Origin: an uncultured Prevotellaceae bacterium
GTDB lineage: Bacteria > Bacteroidota > Bacteroidia > Bacteroidales > Bacteroidaceae
DNA length: 64,000 nucleotides
Reading direction: 5' to 3'
Assembly (NCBI GenBank): GCA_902774925.1
Contig: CACYKE010000001.1
Span: 26,951 to 90,950 of the forward strand
Shown here: piece after piece, positions 1-9,383 of the stretch
How the letters are laid out: each line of letters starts with the position of its first letter
Numbering within the stretch: the stretch's first letter is position 1
Translations under genes and position numbers: made by a program
Notes under the pieces: model-generated
The model's input: the letters and a program-made list of their open reading frames with translations, nothing else
Database searches by the model: none
What the model was told of the DNA's origin: nothing

Positions 1-938
1 GAATTGGCGTAGCAGTTCGAGAAATAGATTCCCTCGTGGGCCAGACGATTCAGGTTGGGTGTAACATCTGTTCGTCCGCTGATTTCCGTAAACTGACCTC
101 CACAACTCTCCAACAGAATAAGGATGATGTTGGGAGTCTGTGTCGTCAACAGCGTATCGCAGTCTATGCTTTGGGTGTTATACAATTCGCTGACGATACG
201 TTGGCTCTCCGAATCATCCATAAAGTGATAAGTCACATCATTGGTGGCAGTCTTCTCGAACGAAGCAAAGAAATTGAACACGGGGTTGACTGCTGAATGG
301 TTCAGAAACTGGTTCTGAGAGAAATATACCTGTCCGACATTTGTCGTCGACTCGTCGAGCCCTCCGCGGATGCCTATGACAATCAGGGGGATCATTAGTA
401 TTCCGACGATTGTTCCGTAGATGGCGGACTTTTTGCTCACACTCTTCTCGCAGGCCGTCCGAAGTTTGCAGGCTGCATCCAAATAGCCTATCAGGATGAT
501 GATGGTTGCTATGAGAAGGACGATGAAGCGCCAGATGATATAGCCTGTGGTCACGCTTGCCATAGCCTCAGTAGGCGTTTCGAGGTATTGCAAGCACGAG
601 GCGTCGAGCTTGAATCCCCAAAAGGGGTAGAGGCTCGTATCTGCTACGAAGGCAAGTGCGAAGGCAAAGGATATCACCAGGAAATAGACACGAAGCGTGT
701 AGATAATCCATCTTCCTGAAATCCAGAGACTTGCCATCATTACGAGAAATGGCAGGCTGACGATATAAAGTGCTGTTGACAGGTCGAGAGTGATGCCGTG
801 ACCAGTGACTTGATAGATATCGGCATGAGCAAATTCGTGTCCCTCGTGACAAAAGAACATAAATGCAAGCTTTGCAACGGTGAATACGACCACCGTCCAA
901 AGATATGTTCTTATCAGAAATATTACTCTTTCCTTCAT
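1..938 (-). CDS. Membrane sulfatase / LTA-synthase-like phosphotransferase, C-terminal part cut by window edge
   Basis: Reading the minus strand from the ATG at 938 gives an open frame of about 312 codons that runs off the window. The first roughly 190 residues hold about five hydrophobic segments, a layout typical of inner-membrane LtaS, phosphoethanolamine or phosphoglycerol transferases. They are followed by an extracytoplasmic domain that starts with PNIILILLESCGG and continues TPNLNRLAHEGIYFSN, the usual opening of the alkaline-phosphatase/sulfatase fold, where the Glu is a metal ligand. The nucleophile region lies beyond the window, so the substrate cannot be judged. It follows gyrB in the same direction by 68 bp, with a hairpin between them. 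Family call is firm; substrate is unknown. Confidence 0.8.
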   Translation of the reverse strand, partial: MKERVIFLIRTYLWTVVVFTVAKLAFMFFCHEGHEFAHADIYQVTGHGITLDLSTALYIVSLPFLVMMASLWISGRWIIYTLRVYFLVISFAFALAFVADTSLYPFWGFKLDASCLQYLETPTEAMASVTTGYIIWRFIVLLIATIIILIGYLDAACKLRTACEKSVSKKSAIYGTIVGILMIPLIVIGIRGGLDESTTNVGQVYFSQNQFLNHSAVNPVFNFFASFEKTATNDVTYHFMDDSESQRIVSELYNTQSIDCDTLLTTQTPNIILILLESCGGQFTEISGRTDVTPNLNRLAHEGIYFSNCYAN

Positions 939-951
939 TGTTCTTCTTTTA

Positions 952-988
952 AAATAAGGAGAACCTCGGACAAAGGCTCTCCTTATTT
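952..988 (-). terminator. Hairpin terminator after gyrB
   Basis: Perfect 11-bp inverted repeat, AAATAAGGAGA paired with TCTCCTTATTT, with a 15-nt loop, between the gyrB stop and the next start codon on the minus strand. The stem is followed on that strand by a short T run. It sits only about 14 nt before the downstream ATG, so it may attenuate rather than fully end transcription. Confidence 0.6.
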
Positions 989-1006
989 ATTATACAGGAA
1001 TGGATA

Positions 1007-2998
<1,992 letters not shown>

Positions 2999-3017
2999 TT
3001 ATTGATTATTTAGGTTG

Positions 3018-3048
3018 CAAAGGTACTAAATTTCTGGGACTTAAACGA
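3018..3048 (-). promoter_or_regulatory. Candidate gyrB promoter
   Basis: The minus strand carries TACCTTTG at 3025-3018, matching the Bacteroidetes -7 consensus TAnnTTTG, 35 nt before the gyrB ATG. The -33 box is weak (T-rich, no clean TTTG at the right spacing). Confidence 0.55.
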
Positions 3049-3081
3049 AAGAAAAGTGTTTATTTTTTATAAAAAATAAAA

Positions 3082-3110
3082 GACCGCGCTTCTTTTTGCG
3101 AAGTGCGGCC
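3082..3110 (-). terminator. Terminator after rpsT
   Basis: GC-rich hairpin (GGCCGCACTTC with GAAGCGCGGTC, one mismatch and one wobble) followed on the minus strand by a T-rich run (TTTTATTTTTTAT). It separates rpsT from gyrB, which then has its own promoter. Confidence 0.8.
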
Positions 3111-3132
3111 TCTATGCTTGGGTTATTTTTCT

Positions 3133-3387
3133 TTATCCCAGCTTGCTGATGTGCAGAGCAAGACTTGACTTCAGGTTAGCGGCCTTGTTCTTGTGGATGA
3201 TGTTGGTCTTAGCCAGCTTATCCAGCATCTTCTGTACTTTGGGGTACAGGGCGGCTGCCTCTTCCTTGTTGGTCATAGCGCGCAGCTTGCGAACAGCGTT
3301 ACGCATAGTCTTGGCATAGTAGTGATTGTGCTCTGCCTTCTTCTTGTCCTGACGAATTCTCTTCAGGGATGATTTGTGATTTGCCAT
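3133..3387 (-). CDS. rpsT: 30S ribosomal protein S20
   Basis: An 84-residue, highly basic protein beginning [17 protein letters not shown], the S20 signature, and mostly predicted helical as expected for a protein that binds 16S rRNA early in 30S assembly. Length is standard for the family. The start is fixed by this conserved N-terminus. It lies downstream of tRNA-Glu on the same strand with a 215-nt GC-rich gap that may hold a leader, and is followed by a strong terminator. No separate promoter box was seen in the gap, so it may be cotranscribed with the tRNA. Confidence 0.96.
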   Translation of the reverse strand: MANHKSSLKRIRQDKKKAEHNHYYAKTMRNAVRKLRAMTNKEEAAALYPKVQKMLDKLAKTNIIHKNKAANLKSSLALHISKLG

Positions 3388-3602
3388 TTTAATTTTTGTT
3401 TTTTAATTGTTTAACTTAAAGCTTGTGGGTCTTGCGCCTCTGTGGGCTGCCCTGGGCGGGTTTTTACACCCTCTGCCACCATTCCCCTCGCGAGTAGCAC
3501 TTGGCTGTGCAGATGACAGATTTAAAATCGTGATTAAGCGAGTGCCATCAAGCTTGCTTGAATGGCCGAGCGTGAACGAGTTCAAGCCCGTGGCTTAATT
3601 TG
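3388..3602 (-). ncRNA. Possible structured rpsT leader
   Basis: This 215-nt stretch is clearly more GC-rich than the promoter gaps around it and has no convincing gene. On the minus strand it holds a strong hairpin in which GCCATTCAAGC pairs with GCTTGATGGC (about 3546-3566), the palindrome CTCGCGAG, and several G/C-run pairings just before rpsT. Ribosomal proteins often regulate themselves through such leaders, but I do not recognise a named family. A 60-codon open frame here has no family features. Confidence 0.3.
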
Positions 3603-3674
3603 TAGTCCCTAGGAGAGTCGAACTCCTCTTTAGAGAATGAAAATCTCTCGTCCTAACCGATAGACGAAGGGACC
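3603..3674 (-). tRNA. tRNA-Glu (TTC anticodon)
   Basis: The minus strand folds into a full cloverleaf: acceptor stem GGTCCCT with AGGGACT (one G-U), a three-pair D stem, anticodon stem AGAGA/TCTCT with loop TTTTCAT giving anticodon TTC, and T arm AGGAG-TTCGACT-CTCCT. The 72 nt end at the discriminator A; a full CCA is not encoded. A strong promoter lies just upstream. Confidence 0.95.
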
Positions 3675-3716
3675 CCTCCGTACGCAAAAAGTTACCCAAT
3701 TGCGCAAAAGTGGGTG

Positions 3717-3748
3717 CAAAGGTACTGCTTTTTTCTTGAATGAACAAA
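3717..3748 (-). promoter_or_regulatory. Promoter for tRNA-Glu and probably rpsT
   Basis: The minus strand shows a TTTG -33 box (3748-3745), a 20-nt spacer and TACCTTTG (3724-3717), a near-ideal Bacteroidetes housekeeping promoter about 43 nt before the tRNA. Confidence 0.8.
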
Positions 3749-3777
3749 TTTTCTTAGAAAAAAATGCGTTATTTGCG

Positions 3778-3785
3778 TATTTTTG
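3778..3785 (+). promoter_or_regulatory. recO -7 box
   Basis: TATTTTTG matches TAnnTTTG and ends 15 nt before the recO ATG at 3801. The expected start point is about 3789, which rules out the upstream TTG at 3783 as the translation start. Confidence 0.55.
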
Positions 3786-3800
3786 TGTAATTTTGGGGCG

Positions 3801-4529
3801 ATGTTAGTTAAAACGGAAGCCATTGTGCTCCATTCTTTGAAGTATGGAGAGACGCGTCTCATCGTCGATTTATTTACGAGAGAGGCGGGTCGCTTGTCGT
3901 GTATTGTGCCACTTCCGAAGACACCCAGATCGCGACTGAAGAAGCAATACTTCCAACCGATGACCCTGCTCGAAGTGGAGATAGACCTGCGCCAGCGACT
4001 ACAATTGCAGAAGATGAAGGACGCGCGCCTATTGTCGGCCTACGCCACCATTCCCTTTTCACCAGAAAAGCTGGCGCTCTCGCTGTTCGTTGCCGAGTTC
4101 CTTTATCACGCCTTGCGCTCAGAACAGAAAAACGAACACCTCTTCGCCTATATCTGCGATTCCATGCAATGGCTCGATATTGCAGAGAAGAATTTCGCCA
4201 ACTTTCACCTTACTTTTCTTATGCGCATGAGTCGTTTCTTGGGTTTTTATCCTAATCTCGACGACTACGTGGATGGTTGTGTGTTCGACTTGCGTGCAGC
4301 AACATTCTCTTTGCTGATTCCCACTCACCGCGATTTCCTGCAACCAGACGACGCGCGACGCATCCACACTCTCATGCGAATGGACTTCCCTACGATGCAC
4401 CTCTACCGCCTGAACCGCATGGACCGTAACCGTATTGTTGACGTTTTGCTTCGCTACTACAGTCTCCACATTCCCCAATTTCCTGAACTCAAGAGCCTCA
4501 GTGTCTTGCAGGAACTGTGGGCCGATTGA
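3801..4529 (+). CDS. recO: DNA repair protein RecO
   Basis: A 242-residue protein starting MLVKTEAIVLHSLKYGET, the OB-fold entry of RecO, followed by EAGRLSCIVPLPKTPRSRLK and an all-helical C-terminal half. RecO works with RecR to load RecA on SSB-coated DNA during gap repair. Like other Bacteroidetes RecO proteins it lacks an obvious zinc-finger cysteine cluster. The ATG at 3801 was chosen because an upstream in-frame TTG overlaps the -7 promoter box. It is transcribed away from tRNA-Glu and has no partner gene downstream. Confidence 0.93.
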   Translation: MLVKTEAIVLHSLKYGETRLIVDLFTREAGRLSCIVPLPKTPRSRLKKQYFQPMTLLEVEIDLRQRLQLQKMKDARLLSAYATIPFSPEKLALSLFVAEFLYHALRSEQKNEHLFAYICDSMQWLDIAEKNFANFHLTFLMRMSRFLGFYPNLDDYVDGCVFDLRAATFSLLIPTHRDFLQPDDARRIHTLMRMDFPTMHLYRLNRMDRNRIVDVLLRYYSLHIPQFPELKSLSVLQELWAD

Positions 4530-4667
4530 AACAATCAAAGGGAGAAATCGGGGAAAGAAGCCCTGTAACTTCTGAGAAAAAACACTGAAGCACACCCCAC
4601 TTCCTGTTTTTTCTTCATTTTTTCCCCTTTCTTTGCTTTGTTTTCAAAAAAATAACCTATATTTGCA

Positions 4668-4675
4668 CCACGTTT
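4668..4675 (+). promoter_or_regulatory. -7 box for the small lipoprotein gene
   Basis: TATATTTG matches the Bacteroidetes -7 consensus and lies 41 nt before the ATG at 4717. TTTG boxes occur at 4632 and 4637, but the spacing (27 nt or more) is long. Confidence 0.5.
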
Positions 4676-4716
4676 CGAATGAGATACCATTTTTATAACT
4701 TAAAATAAAAACTATT

Positions 4717-5115
4717 ATGAAGAAAAAGTATTTTTGGAACATGTTGGCTATCTTGATGGTCACAATGATGAGTGTTAGCTTTATTTCGTGTGGTGGTGAT
4801 GATGAAGGCAGTGGTGGTGCAGGAGACTCTGCTATAATAGGAAAGTGGTATAGTGTCAATTCTACTTATACTGCAGGATGGATGTTTAATTCTAACGGAA
4901 GTTGCTTTTTTGGTGAATGGGGGAATGGCAGGACTGAAAAGTGGGGTGATGATGCCACGGGAAAATGGTCTACATCTGGCAATACCCTCACCGTTACATG
5001 GACTGACGAAGAAGGTTCCGATGTAGAGAAATACACATACACTGTTTCCAACGATGGAAAGACGTTAACACTTACTAATTCTAAAGGAAAGACAACTGTC
5101 TATACAAAACAATAA
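4717..5115 (+). CDS. Small surface lipoprotein, lipocalin-like
   Basis: A 132-residue protein with a clear type II signal peptide ending SFISC (lipobox), then GGDDEGSGG, an acidic stretch after the cysteine that resembles the Bacteroidetes signal for export to the cell surface. The mature part repeats a W/G-rich beta pattern (IIGKWYSVNSTYTAG, ATGKWSTSGNTLTVTW, YTYTVSNDGKTLTLTN) typical of small lipocalin-like Bacteroidetes domains. It is a single-gene unit with its own promoter and terminator. No catalytic residues are visible and the ligand is unknown. Confidence 0.8.
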   Translation: MKKKYFWNMLAILMVTMMSVSFISCGGDDEGSGGAGDSAIIGKWYSVNSTYTAGWMFNSNGSCFFGEWGNGRTEKWGDDATGKWSTSGNTLTVTWTDEEGSDVEKYTYTVSNDGKTLTLTNSKGKTTVYTKQ

Positions 5116-5140
5116 TAATATGAACCAATATGAGATTAGA

Positions 5141-5175
5141 AACAGGGCTTGCTTTAATGCAAGTCCTGTTTTCTT
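5141..5175 (+). terminator. Intrinsic terminator after the small lipoprotein
   Basis: AACAGGGCTTGC pairs with GCAAGTCCTGTT (one wobble) around a short loop and is followed by TTTTCTTCC. Confidence 0.8.
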
Positions 5176-5260
5176 CCACTAATATAAAGGGGGAAAGTGC
5201 CTGGCAAACAGGGATTTAGTGCCGATGTAACAGGGATGGAGTGCCTAGGTAAACGGATTC

Positions 5261-5340
5261 GGGCTGCAGCCCAAATTAATTCGGCCTCCCGCCCGAATTG
5301 ATGCGGGCGGGAGACCGTATTATTGCGAGCGGGAGGTCGC
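5261..5340. repeat. GC-rich palindromic intergenic repeat
   Basis: Between the convergent lipoprotein and murF genes: the perfect palindrome GGGCTGCAGCCC (5261-5272), a perfect 10-bp inverted repeat CTCCCGCCCG / CGGGCGGGAG (5286-5295 and 5304-5313, 8-nt loop), and another GCGGGAGG at 5330-5337. It is much more GC-rich than its surroundings. It may end murF transcription, but no T run follows on either strand, so a REP-like dispersed repeat is equally possible. Confidence 0.55.
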
Positions 5341-5349
5341 AACCGACTT

Positions 5350-6738
5350 TTATAGGAGGGTAGGTAGCTCGTAAAGATGAGTGCTGTTCGAACCCTTGAT
5401 GAGGATGTAACGACCAGCGGGCTGCTCTTGGGAGATAGCCTGCTTCACCTCGTCGACATTGGCGAAGGTGCGATATGGCTTTTGGCCATTGGCTTTTGGC
5501 CATTGGCTATTAGCTTTTTGGAATTCTGACCCCACGAGCCAAACCTCGTCGAACTGGGCTTCTTCGAGCAGGGCGATAATCTTCTGGTGCTCCTCTTGCG
5601 ACACGTCGCCCAGTTCGCCCATCATGCCCAGAATGGCCATTTTGGGCGATACCTCCATCAGTCGGAAGTTCTCTAATGCGGCCTTCATGGAGGTGGGGTT
5701 GGCGTTATAAGCGTCAACGATGAGGTGATTCTTCTGCGTTTCCGTCAATTGCGAGCGGTTGTTGGTAGGCACGTAGCTTTCAAGAGCGTGATTAATCTGC
5801 TCGAAGGGGATGTTGTTGACGTAGCCTATCGTGATGGCTGCCAGCATGTTGTCAAGATTGTAGGCGCCAATGAGGTGCGTCTGGACAGTAAACCATTCGC
5901 CCACGTAGCCAGCATCAGCATCCTGCTCGCGCCAGCGGAATTTGAGGAATGGTGCACAGGAGATGACCTCGCCACGAATGAGGATATCCTCAGCGTCGCT
6001 CTGACCATAATAATAGATGTCGGGCTTTTGGCTGTTGGCTATCATTTCCATGAGGTGTTCGTTGTCGCGATTGACAAAGAGCGGACAATCGTGCGCCAAC
6101 AGGAAATCGTAGAGCTCGCCCTTCGTCTTGCAAACGCCCTCGAACGAGCCAAAACCCTGCAGATGGGCGCGTCCTACGTTGGTAATCAATCCACAGTTGG
6201 GCTCGGCAGTCTCTACGAGTGTCTTGATATCGCCAGGATGCGAGGCGCCCATCTCGACAACGGCAATATCGTGGCTGTCGTTGAGGCGGAACAGCGTCTT
6301 AGGCACGCCAACGTCGTTGTTGAAGTTGCCCTCCGTTGCCATGACGTTATAGCATTCAGCCAACACAGCGCGAATCAGTTCCTTCGTCGTCGTCTTGCCA
6401 TTGGTGCCAGTAATGCCAATGACAGGAATGTCGAACTGGCGACGATGCTCGCGAGCCAGATCCTTATAGGTTTGCAGGCAGTTGTCGACAAGGATGAGGC
6501 GCTGCTTAAAATCATCTAGAGTCTCTAGATTTTCTAGATGTTCTAGATTTTCTAGAGTCTCTGGCTCGTCGATAATAGCGTAGCTACAGCCTTTCTCGAG
6601 GGCTGACACTGCAAACTGGTTGCCATTGAACGACTCACCCTTTAAGGCCAGAAAGATACTTCCCTCTGGACAGTTGCGCGAATCCGTCGTGATACACGGA
6701 TGTTGCTGGTATAGCTGGTATAGTTCTTCTATTTTCAT
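5350..6738 (-). CDS. murF: UDP-MurNAc-tripeptide:D-Ala-D-Ala ligase
   Basis: A 462-residue Mur ligase that adds D-Ala-D-Ala in the last cytoplasmic step of the peptidoglycan precursor. Visible: the N-terminal MurF domain with ITTDSRNCPEGSIFLALKGE, P-loop ITGTNGKTTTKEL, EMGASHPGDI, and the C-terminal VDAYNANPTSMKAAL. Start: ATG at 6738, since the preceding in-frame TTG lies inside a promoter-like box. Three in-frame low-complexity segments interrupt it: a CTAG nonamer array (LENLEHLENLETL), and two heptamer arrays giving ANSQ-type peptides. All conserved motifs remain, so it should be functional. It follows xerD by 47 bp. Confidence 0.95.
   Translation of the reverse strand: MKIEELYQLYQQHPCITTDSRNCPEGSIFLALKGESFNGNQFAVSALEKGCSYAIIDEPETLENLEHLENLETLDDFKQRLILVDNCLQTYKDLAREHRRQFDIPVIGITGTNGKTTTKELIRAVLAECYNVMATEGNFNNDVGVPKTLFRLNDSHDIAVVEMGASHPGDIKTLVETAEPNCGLITNVGRAHLQGFGSFEGVCKTKGELYDFLLAHDCPLFVNRDNEHLMEMIANSQKPDIYYYGQSDAEDILIRGEVISCAPFLKFRWREQDADAGYVGEWFTVQTHLIGAYNLDNMLAAITIGYVNNIPFEQINHALESYVPTNNRSQLTETQKNHLIVDAYNANPTSMKAALENFRLMEVSPKMAILGMMGELGDVSQEEHQKIIALLEEAQFDEVWLVGSEFQKANSQWPKANGQKPYRTFANVDEVKQAISQEQPAGRYILIKGSNSTHLYELPTLL
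5476..5517. repeat. Heptamer array inside murF, six units
   Basis: Six consecutive 7-mers: TGGCTTT, TGGCCAT, TGGCTTT, TGGCCAT, TGGCTAT, TAGCTTT, exactly 42 bp, so the frame is kept. On the coding strand it encodes a KANSQWPKANGQK-type peptide near the C-terminus. Confidence 0.85.
6022..6042. repeat. Second heptamer array inside murF, three units
   Basis: GGGCTTT, TGGCTGT, TGGCTAT: three units (21 bp) of the same TGGCTNT word seen 500 bp away in the same gene. Encodes IANSQKP. Confidence 0.7.
6515..6559. repeat. CTAG nonamer array inside murF
   Basis: TCTAGA occurs at 6515, 6524, 6533, 6542 and 6551, an exact 9-bp period. It encodes the leucine- and acid-rich peptide LENLEHLENLETL between the N-terminal domain and the ATP-binding domain. 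Confidence 0.9.
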
Positions 6739-6742
6739 GCTG

Positions 6743-6750
6743 CGAAGGTA
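6743..6750 (-). promoter_or_regulatory. Possible murF promoter giving a near-leaderless message
   Basis: The minus strand reads TACCTTCG (one mismatch to TAnnTTTG) and ends only 4 nt before the murF ATG, predicting a 5' leader of about one base. The -33 region has TTTC rather than TTTG, so strength is uncertain and readthrough from xerD is an alternative. Confidence 0.4.
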
Positions 6751-6785
6751 CAAAGAAAAAACGGACTACGGAAATATTTCTTCAT

Positions 6786-7718
6786 TTATTTTTCTTCTTG
6801 TGGCGTTTTCATGTTGCGAGGATGGTGTTCCAGTATCTGTTGGCGCAGGGTACTCATGTCGATATGGGTGTAGATTTCTGTCGTGCCTATCGATTCGTGA
6901 CCTAGCATAGCCTGAATGACGCGCAGGTCGGCTCCACCTTCCAAAAGCGCTGTGGCAAAGGAGTGTCGAAGCGTGTGGGGCGAAATTGTCTTGGTGATGC
7001 CTGCCTCAACAGCCTGTTGCTTGATCATAATAAGTATCATGGTACGCGTGAGGTGCGCTCCTCGACGATTGAGGAATACGTAATCTTCCTCTCCGGGCTT
7101 GATTTTCATGAGGTTACGGTCCATAAACCAGTAGTTCAACTCCTTGATGGCTTTGGGCGAGATAGGCACCAAGCGTTCCTTGGAACCCTTACCAAAGACG
7201 CGGATGTATTGTTCTTCCAAATAAAGGTTGCTGAGTTTTAGGTTTACCAGTTCGCTGACACGCAATCCACAGCTGAACAGCACTTCGATGATAGCACGGT
7301 TGCGCTGGCCTTCCCACTTTGACAGGTCGATAGATTGCTCTAACAGGTCGATTTCGCTGGTTGACAGGACTTCAGGCAGATGATCGCCTAAGACGGGAGA
7401 TTCCAGCAATTCTGTGGGATCGTCGTCACGATAGCCGTCCAATTGCAGGAAACGGAAGAAAGCGCGTACTCCGCTCAAGATGCGACATTGTGAACGAGGA
7501 TGGATGCCAATGTCATGCAAAGATGCGGCAAAATGCTGTAGGTCTGAAAGTTGCACGTCCTGAACCCGTTTCTTTTCTTCTTCCAGGTAGTTCAGCAGCT
7601 TCTCCAAGTCGCGCAAATAGGCATCAAGGGTATTTGCAGAATACCCTCGTTGCAGTTTCAGGTACCTTTTATAGGCCTTAACAACATTATTTACCTTGCT
7701 TTTCTTGTCAGTTTCCAT
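6786..7718 (-). CDS. xerD: Site-specific tyrosine recombinase XerD
   Basis: A 310-residue tyrosine recombinase. The N-terminal SAM-like DNA-binding domain shows YKRYLKLQRGYSANTLDAYL. The catalytic domain shows the Arg in SCGLRVSELVNLKLS, the Lys in FGKGSKERLVPI, HTLRHSFATALLEGGADL, LGHESIGTTEIYTH and the nucleophilic Tyr in that last motif. Xer proteins resolve chromosome dimers at dif. It is core-genome: no excisionase, attachment-site repeats or cargo lie near it. A longer open frame upstream (to 8057) is only the antisense of aroQ, so the ATG at 7718 is used. XerC identity cannot be fully excluded. Confidence 0.9.
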   Translation of the reverse strand: METDKKSKVNNVVKAYKRYLKLQRGYSANTLDAYLRDLEKLLNYLEEEKKRVQDVQLSDLQHFAASLHDIGIHPRSQCRILSGVRAFFRFLQLDGYRDDDPTELLESPVLGDHLPEVLSTSEIDLLEQSIDLSKWEGQRNRAIIEVLFSCGLRVSELVNLKLSNLYLEEQYIRVFGKGSKERLVPISPKAIKELNYWFMDRNLMKIKPGEEDYVFLNRRGAHLTRTMILIMIKQQAVEAGITKTISPHTLRHSFATALLEGGADLRVIQAMLGHESIGTTEIYTHIDMSTLRQQILEHHPRNMKTPQEEK

Positions 7719-7749
7719 ATAATTTCTTACCTTTGCAGCTGCAAAGATA
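7704..7749. promoter_or_regulatory. Overlapping divergent promoters of xerD and aroQ
   Basis: Plus strand TACCTTTG (7728-7735, with CTTG about 20 nt upstream) drives aroQ. Minus strand TATCTTTG (7749-7742) drives xerD. The two -7 boxes form a palindrome around CAGCTG and predict start points at neighbouring bases (about 7739 and 7738), so both promoters cannot be melted at once. Confidence 0.65.
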
Positions 7750-7766
7750 CGAAAAAGTTTTGAAAT

Positions 7767-8183
7767 ATGAAAATTCAAATCATTAATGGTCCTAATTTGA
7801 ACCTGTTGGGTGTTCGCGAACCAGGCATCTATGGCTCTTCGTCGTTCGAGCAGTATCTGCCGCAGTTGCAGGCCAAGTATCCTGACGTTGAGATAGTTTA
7901 CTATCAGAGCAATGTCGAGGGCGAATTGATCAACAAGATGCAGGAGGTAGGCTTCTCGTTCGACGGAATCGTGCTCAATGCTGGAGCCTATACTCACACC
8001 TCTGTGGCGCTCCACGACTGTATCCGTTCGTTGAAGTGTCCTGTCATTGAAGTGCACATCTCAAACGTCCATCAGCGTGAGGAATTCCGCCACCATTCGT
8101 TTATCTCTGCTGCTTGCAAGGGCGTCATCTGTGGCTTTGGTCTCGACTCTTACCGTCTGGCCATTGAGGCTTTGCTGGTATGA
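7767..8183 (+). CDS. aroQ: 3-dehydroquinate dehydratase, type II
   Basis: A 138-residue type II dehydroquinase that converts 3-dehydroquinate to 3-dehydroshikimate in aromatic amino-acid synthesis. Family marks: INGPNLNLLGVREPGIYG (active-site loop with the catalytic Tyr), NAGAYTHTSVALHD, and EVHISNVHQREEFRHHSF with the catalytic His. Length is typical for this dodecameric family. Its stop codon overlaps the next start (ATGA), so it is translationally coupled to the methyltransferase. Confidence 0.95.
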   Translation: MKIQIINGPNLNLLGVREPGIYGSSSFEQYLPQLQAKYPDVEIVYYQSNVEGELINKMQEVGFSFDGIVLNAGAYTHTSVALHDCIRSLKCPVIEVHISNVHQREEFRHHSFISAACKGVICGFGLDSYRLAIEALLV

Positions 8184-8806
8184 CCCTCGACGACTATATC
8201 CTTCAGCACATCGATCCAGAGCCCGATTACCTCTATCGGCTTTGGCGTGCTACGAATATCCACATGCTTCATGGGCGGATGGCTTCTGGTCATCTGCAGG
8301 GGCGCTTGCTGAAGATGCTGGTGACGATGATTCGTCCTAAAAACATCCTCGAAGTAGGTACTTTCAGTGGCTATTCGGCCATTTGTATGGCGGAAGGACT
8401 GGAGGAAGACGGTTTAGTATATACCTTTGAAATCAACGATGAACAGGAGGATTTTACGCGTCCTTGGATTGAGAATTCCCCTGTTGCAGACAAAATCCGT
8501 TTTATCATTGGAGATGCTGTGACGGAGGCTCCACGTTTAGGAGTGACGTTCGATATGGCTTTTATTGATGGCGACAAGCGCACCTATCGCGAGACCTACG
8601 AAATGGCGCTTTCCGTGTTGCGTCCAGGCGGTTTTATCCTGGCTGACAACACGTTGTGGGACGGTCATGTAGTTGATGCTGCCTACGATCGTGACCCACA
8701 GACACAGGGTATTGAGACCTTCAATGACTATGTGCTTCGCGACCAGCGTGTCGAACGTGTCATCCTGCCTTTAAGGGATGGCTTGACGCTCATTCGGAAG
8801 CGATAA
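8180..8806 (+). CDS. SAM-dependent O-methyltransferase, family 3
   Basis: A 208-residue class I methyltransferase. The SAM-binding motif is ILEVGTFSGYSAICMAEGL, followed by YTFEIND, IIGDAV, FDMAFIDGDKRTY and GGFILADNTLWDGHV, the metal-linked motifs of the catechol/caffeoyl-CoA O-methyltransferase fold. Bacterial members include the tRNA uridine-5-oxy methyltransferase TrmR and catechol enzymes, so either role is possible. It overlaps aroQ by 4 nt, an arrangement I believe is common in Bacteroidales. No signal peptide, so cytoplasmic. Confidence 0.88.
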   Translation: MTLDDYILQHIDPEPDYLYRLWRATNIHMLHGRMASGHLQGRLLKMLVTMIRPKNILEVGTFSGYSAICMAEGLEEDGLVYTFEINDEQEDFTRPWIENSPVADKIRFIIGDAVTEAPRLGVTFDMAFIDGDKRTYRETYEMALSVLRPGGFILADNTLWDGHVVDAAYDRDPQTQGIETFNDYVLRDQRVERVILPLRDGLTLIRKR

Positions 8807-8849
8807 GTAGGCAAAATGCACGATTTTTACATATTTTAGTAGCAAAATG

Positions 8850-8880
8850 TTGCTAGTTTCAACAAAAATGCGTACTTTTG
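8850..8880 (+). promoter_or_regulatory. Promoter of the Lrp-family regulator
   Basis: TTG (8850-8852), a 20-nt spacer and TACTTTTG (8873-8880) match the Bacteroidetes consensus, 32 nt before the ATG at 8913. Confidence 0.7.
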
Positions 8881-8912
8881 CTTACAATTTGTAAACTAAC
8901 AACGAAAAAGAA

Positions 8913-9377
8913 ATGGATAAGATTGACAATCTTGATAAAAAGATACTCAGTATCCTGTCGAAGAATGCGCGCATCCCGTTCAAGGATGTAGCCGCAGAGT
9001 GTAACGTGTCGCGTGCTGCCATTCATCAGCGCGTTCAGCACCTCATTGAGGGTGAAGTCATCATGGGGAGTGGTTTTGACATCAATCCCAAGAGTCTTGG
9101 CTACTCTACCTGTACCTATGTGGGTATCACGTTGGAGCGTGGTTCTATGTATAAGAACGTCGTCGAGCGACTCCAGCACATCCCAGAGGTGGTAGAATGT
9201 CACTTTACGACAGGCCCATACACCATGATGGTGAAGCTCTATGCCCGTGACAATGAGCAGCTTATGCATCTGCTGAATGGTCGCTTGCAGGATATTCCTG
9301 GTGTGGTGGCTACTGAGACGCTGATCTCTTTGGAACAGAGTATTAAGCGTGATATTCCTGTAAATTTAGACGAGTAA
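8913..9377 (+). CDS. Lrp/AsnC-family transcriptional regulator
   Basis: A 154-residue Lrp/AsnC protein. The N-terminal winged helix reads DNLDKKILSILSKNARIPFK, with CNVSRAAIHQRVQHL as the recognition region. The C-terminal RAM/AsnC ligand-binding domain follows (TYVGITLERGSMYKNVVERL, VVECHFTTGPYTMMVKLYA). Such proteins form octamers and respond to amino acids. It precedes, by 6 nt, a peptide/gamma-glutamyl hydrolase fusion and a peptidase gene, so control of peptide or amino-acid use is a reasonable inference. Confidence 0.92.
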   Translation: MDKIDNLDKKILSILSKNARIPFKDVAAECNVSRAAIHQRVQHLIEGEVIMGSGFDINPKSLGYSTCTYVGITLERGSMYKNVVERLQHIPEVVECHFTTGPYTMMVKLYARDNEQLMHLLNGRLQDIPGVVATETLISLEQSIKRDIPVNLDE

Positions 9378-9383
9378 CAGCCG

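Noticed and set aside
3403-3598. Two 60-codon open frames, one per strand, between rpsT and tRNA-Glu
   Set aside because: Composition follows the GC-rich structured sequence and no protein family features are visible; an RNA leader is more likely.
5261-5272. GGGCTGCAGCCC as an operator site
   Set aside because: It lies between convergent genes, far from any promoter, beside other GC-rich repeats.
6786-7718. XerD as sign of a mobile element
   Set aside because: It is the core dif-type recombinase between murF and aroQ, with no attachment-site duplication, excisionase or cargo genes.
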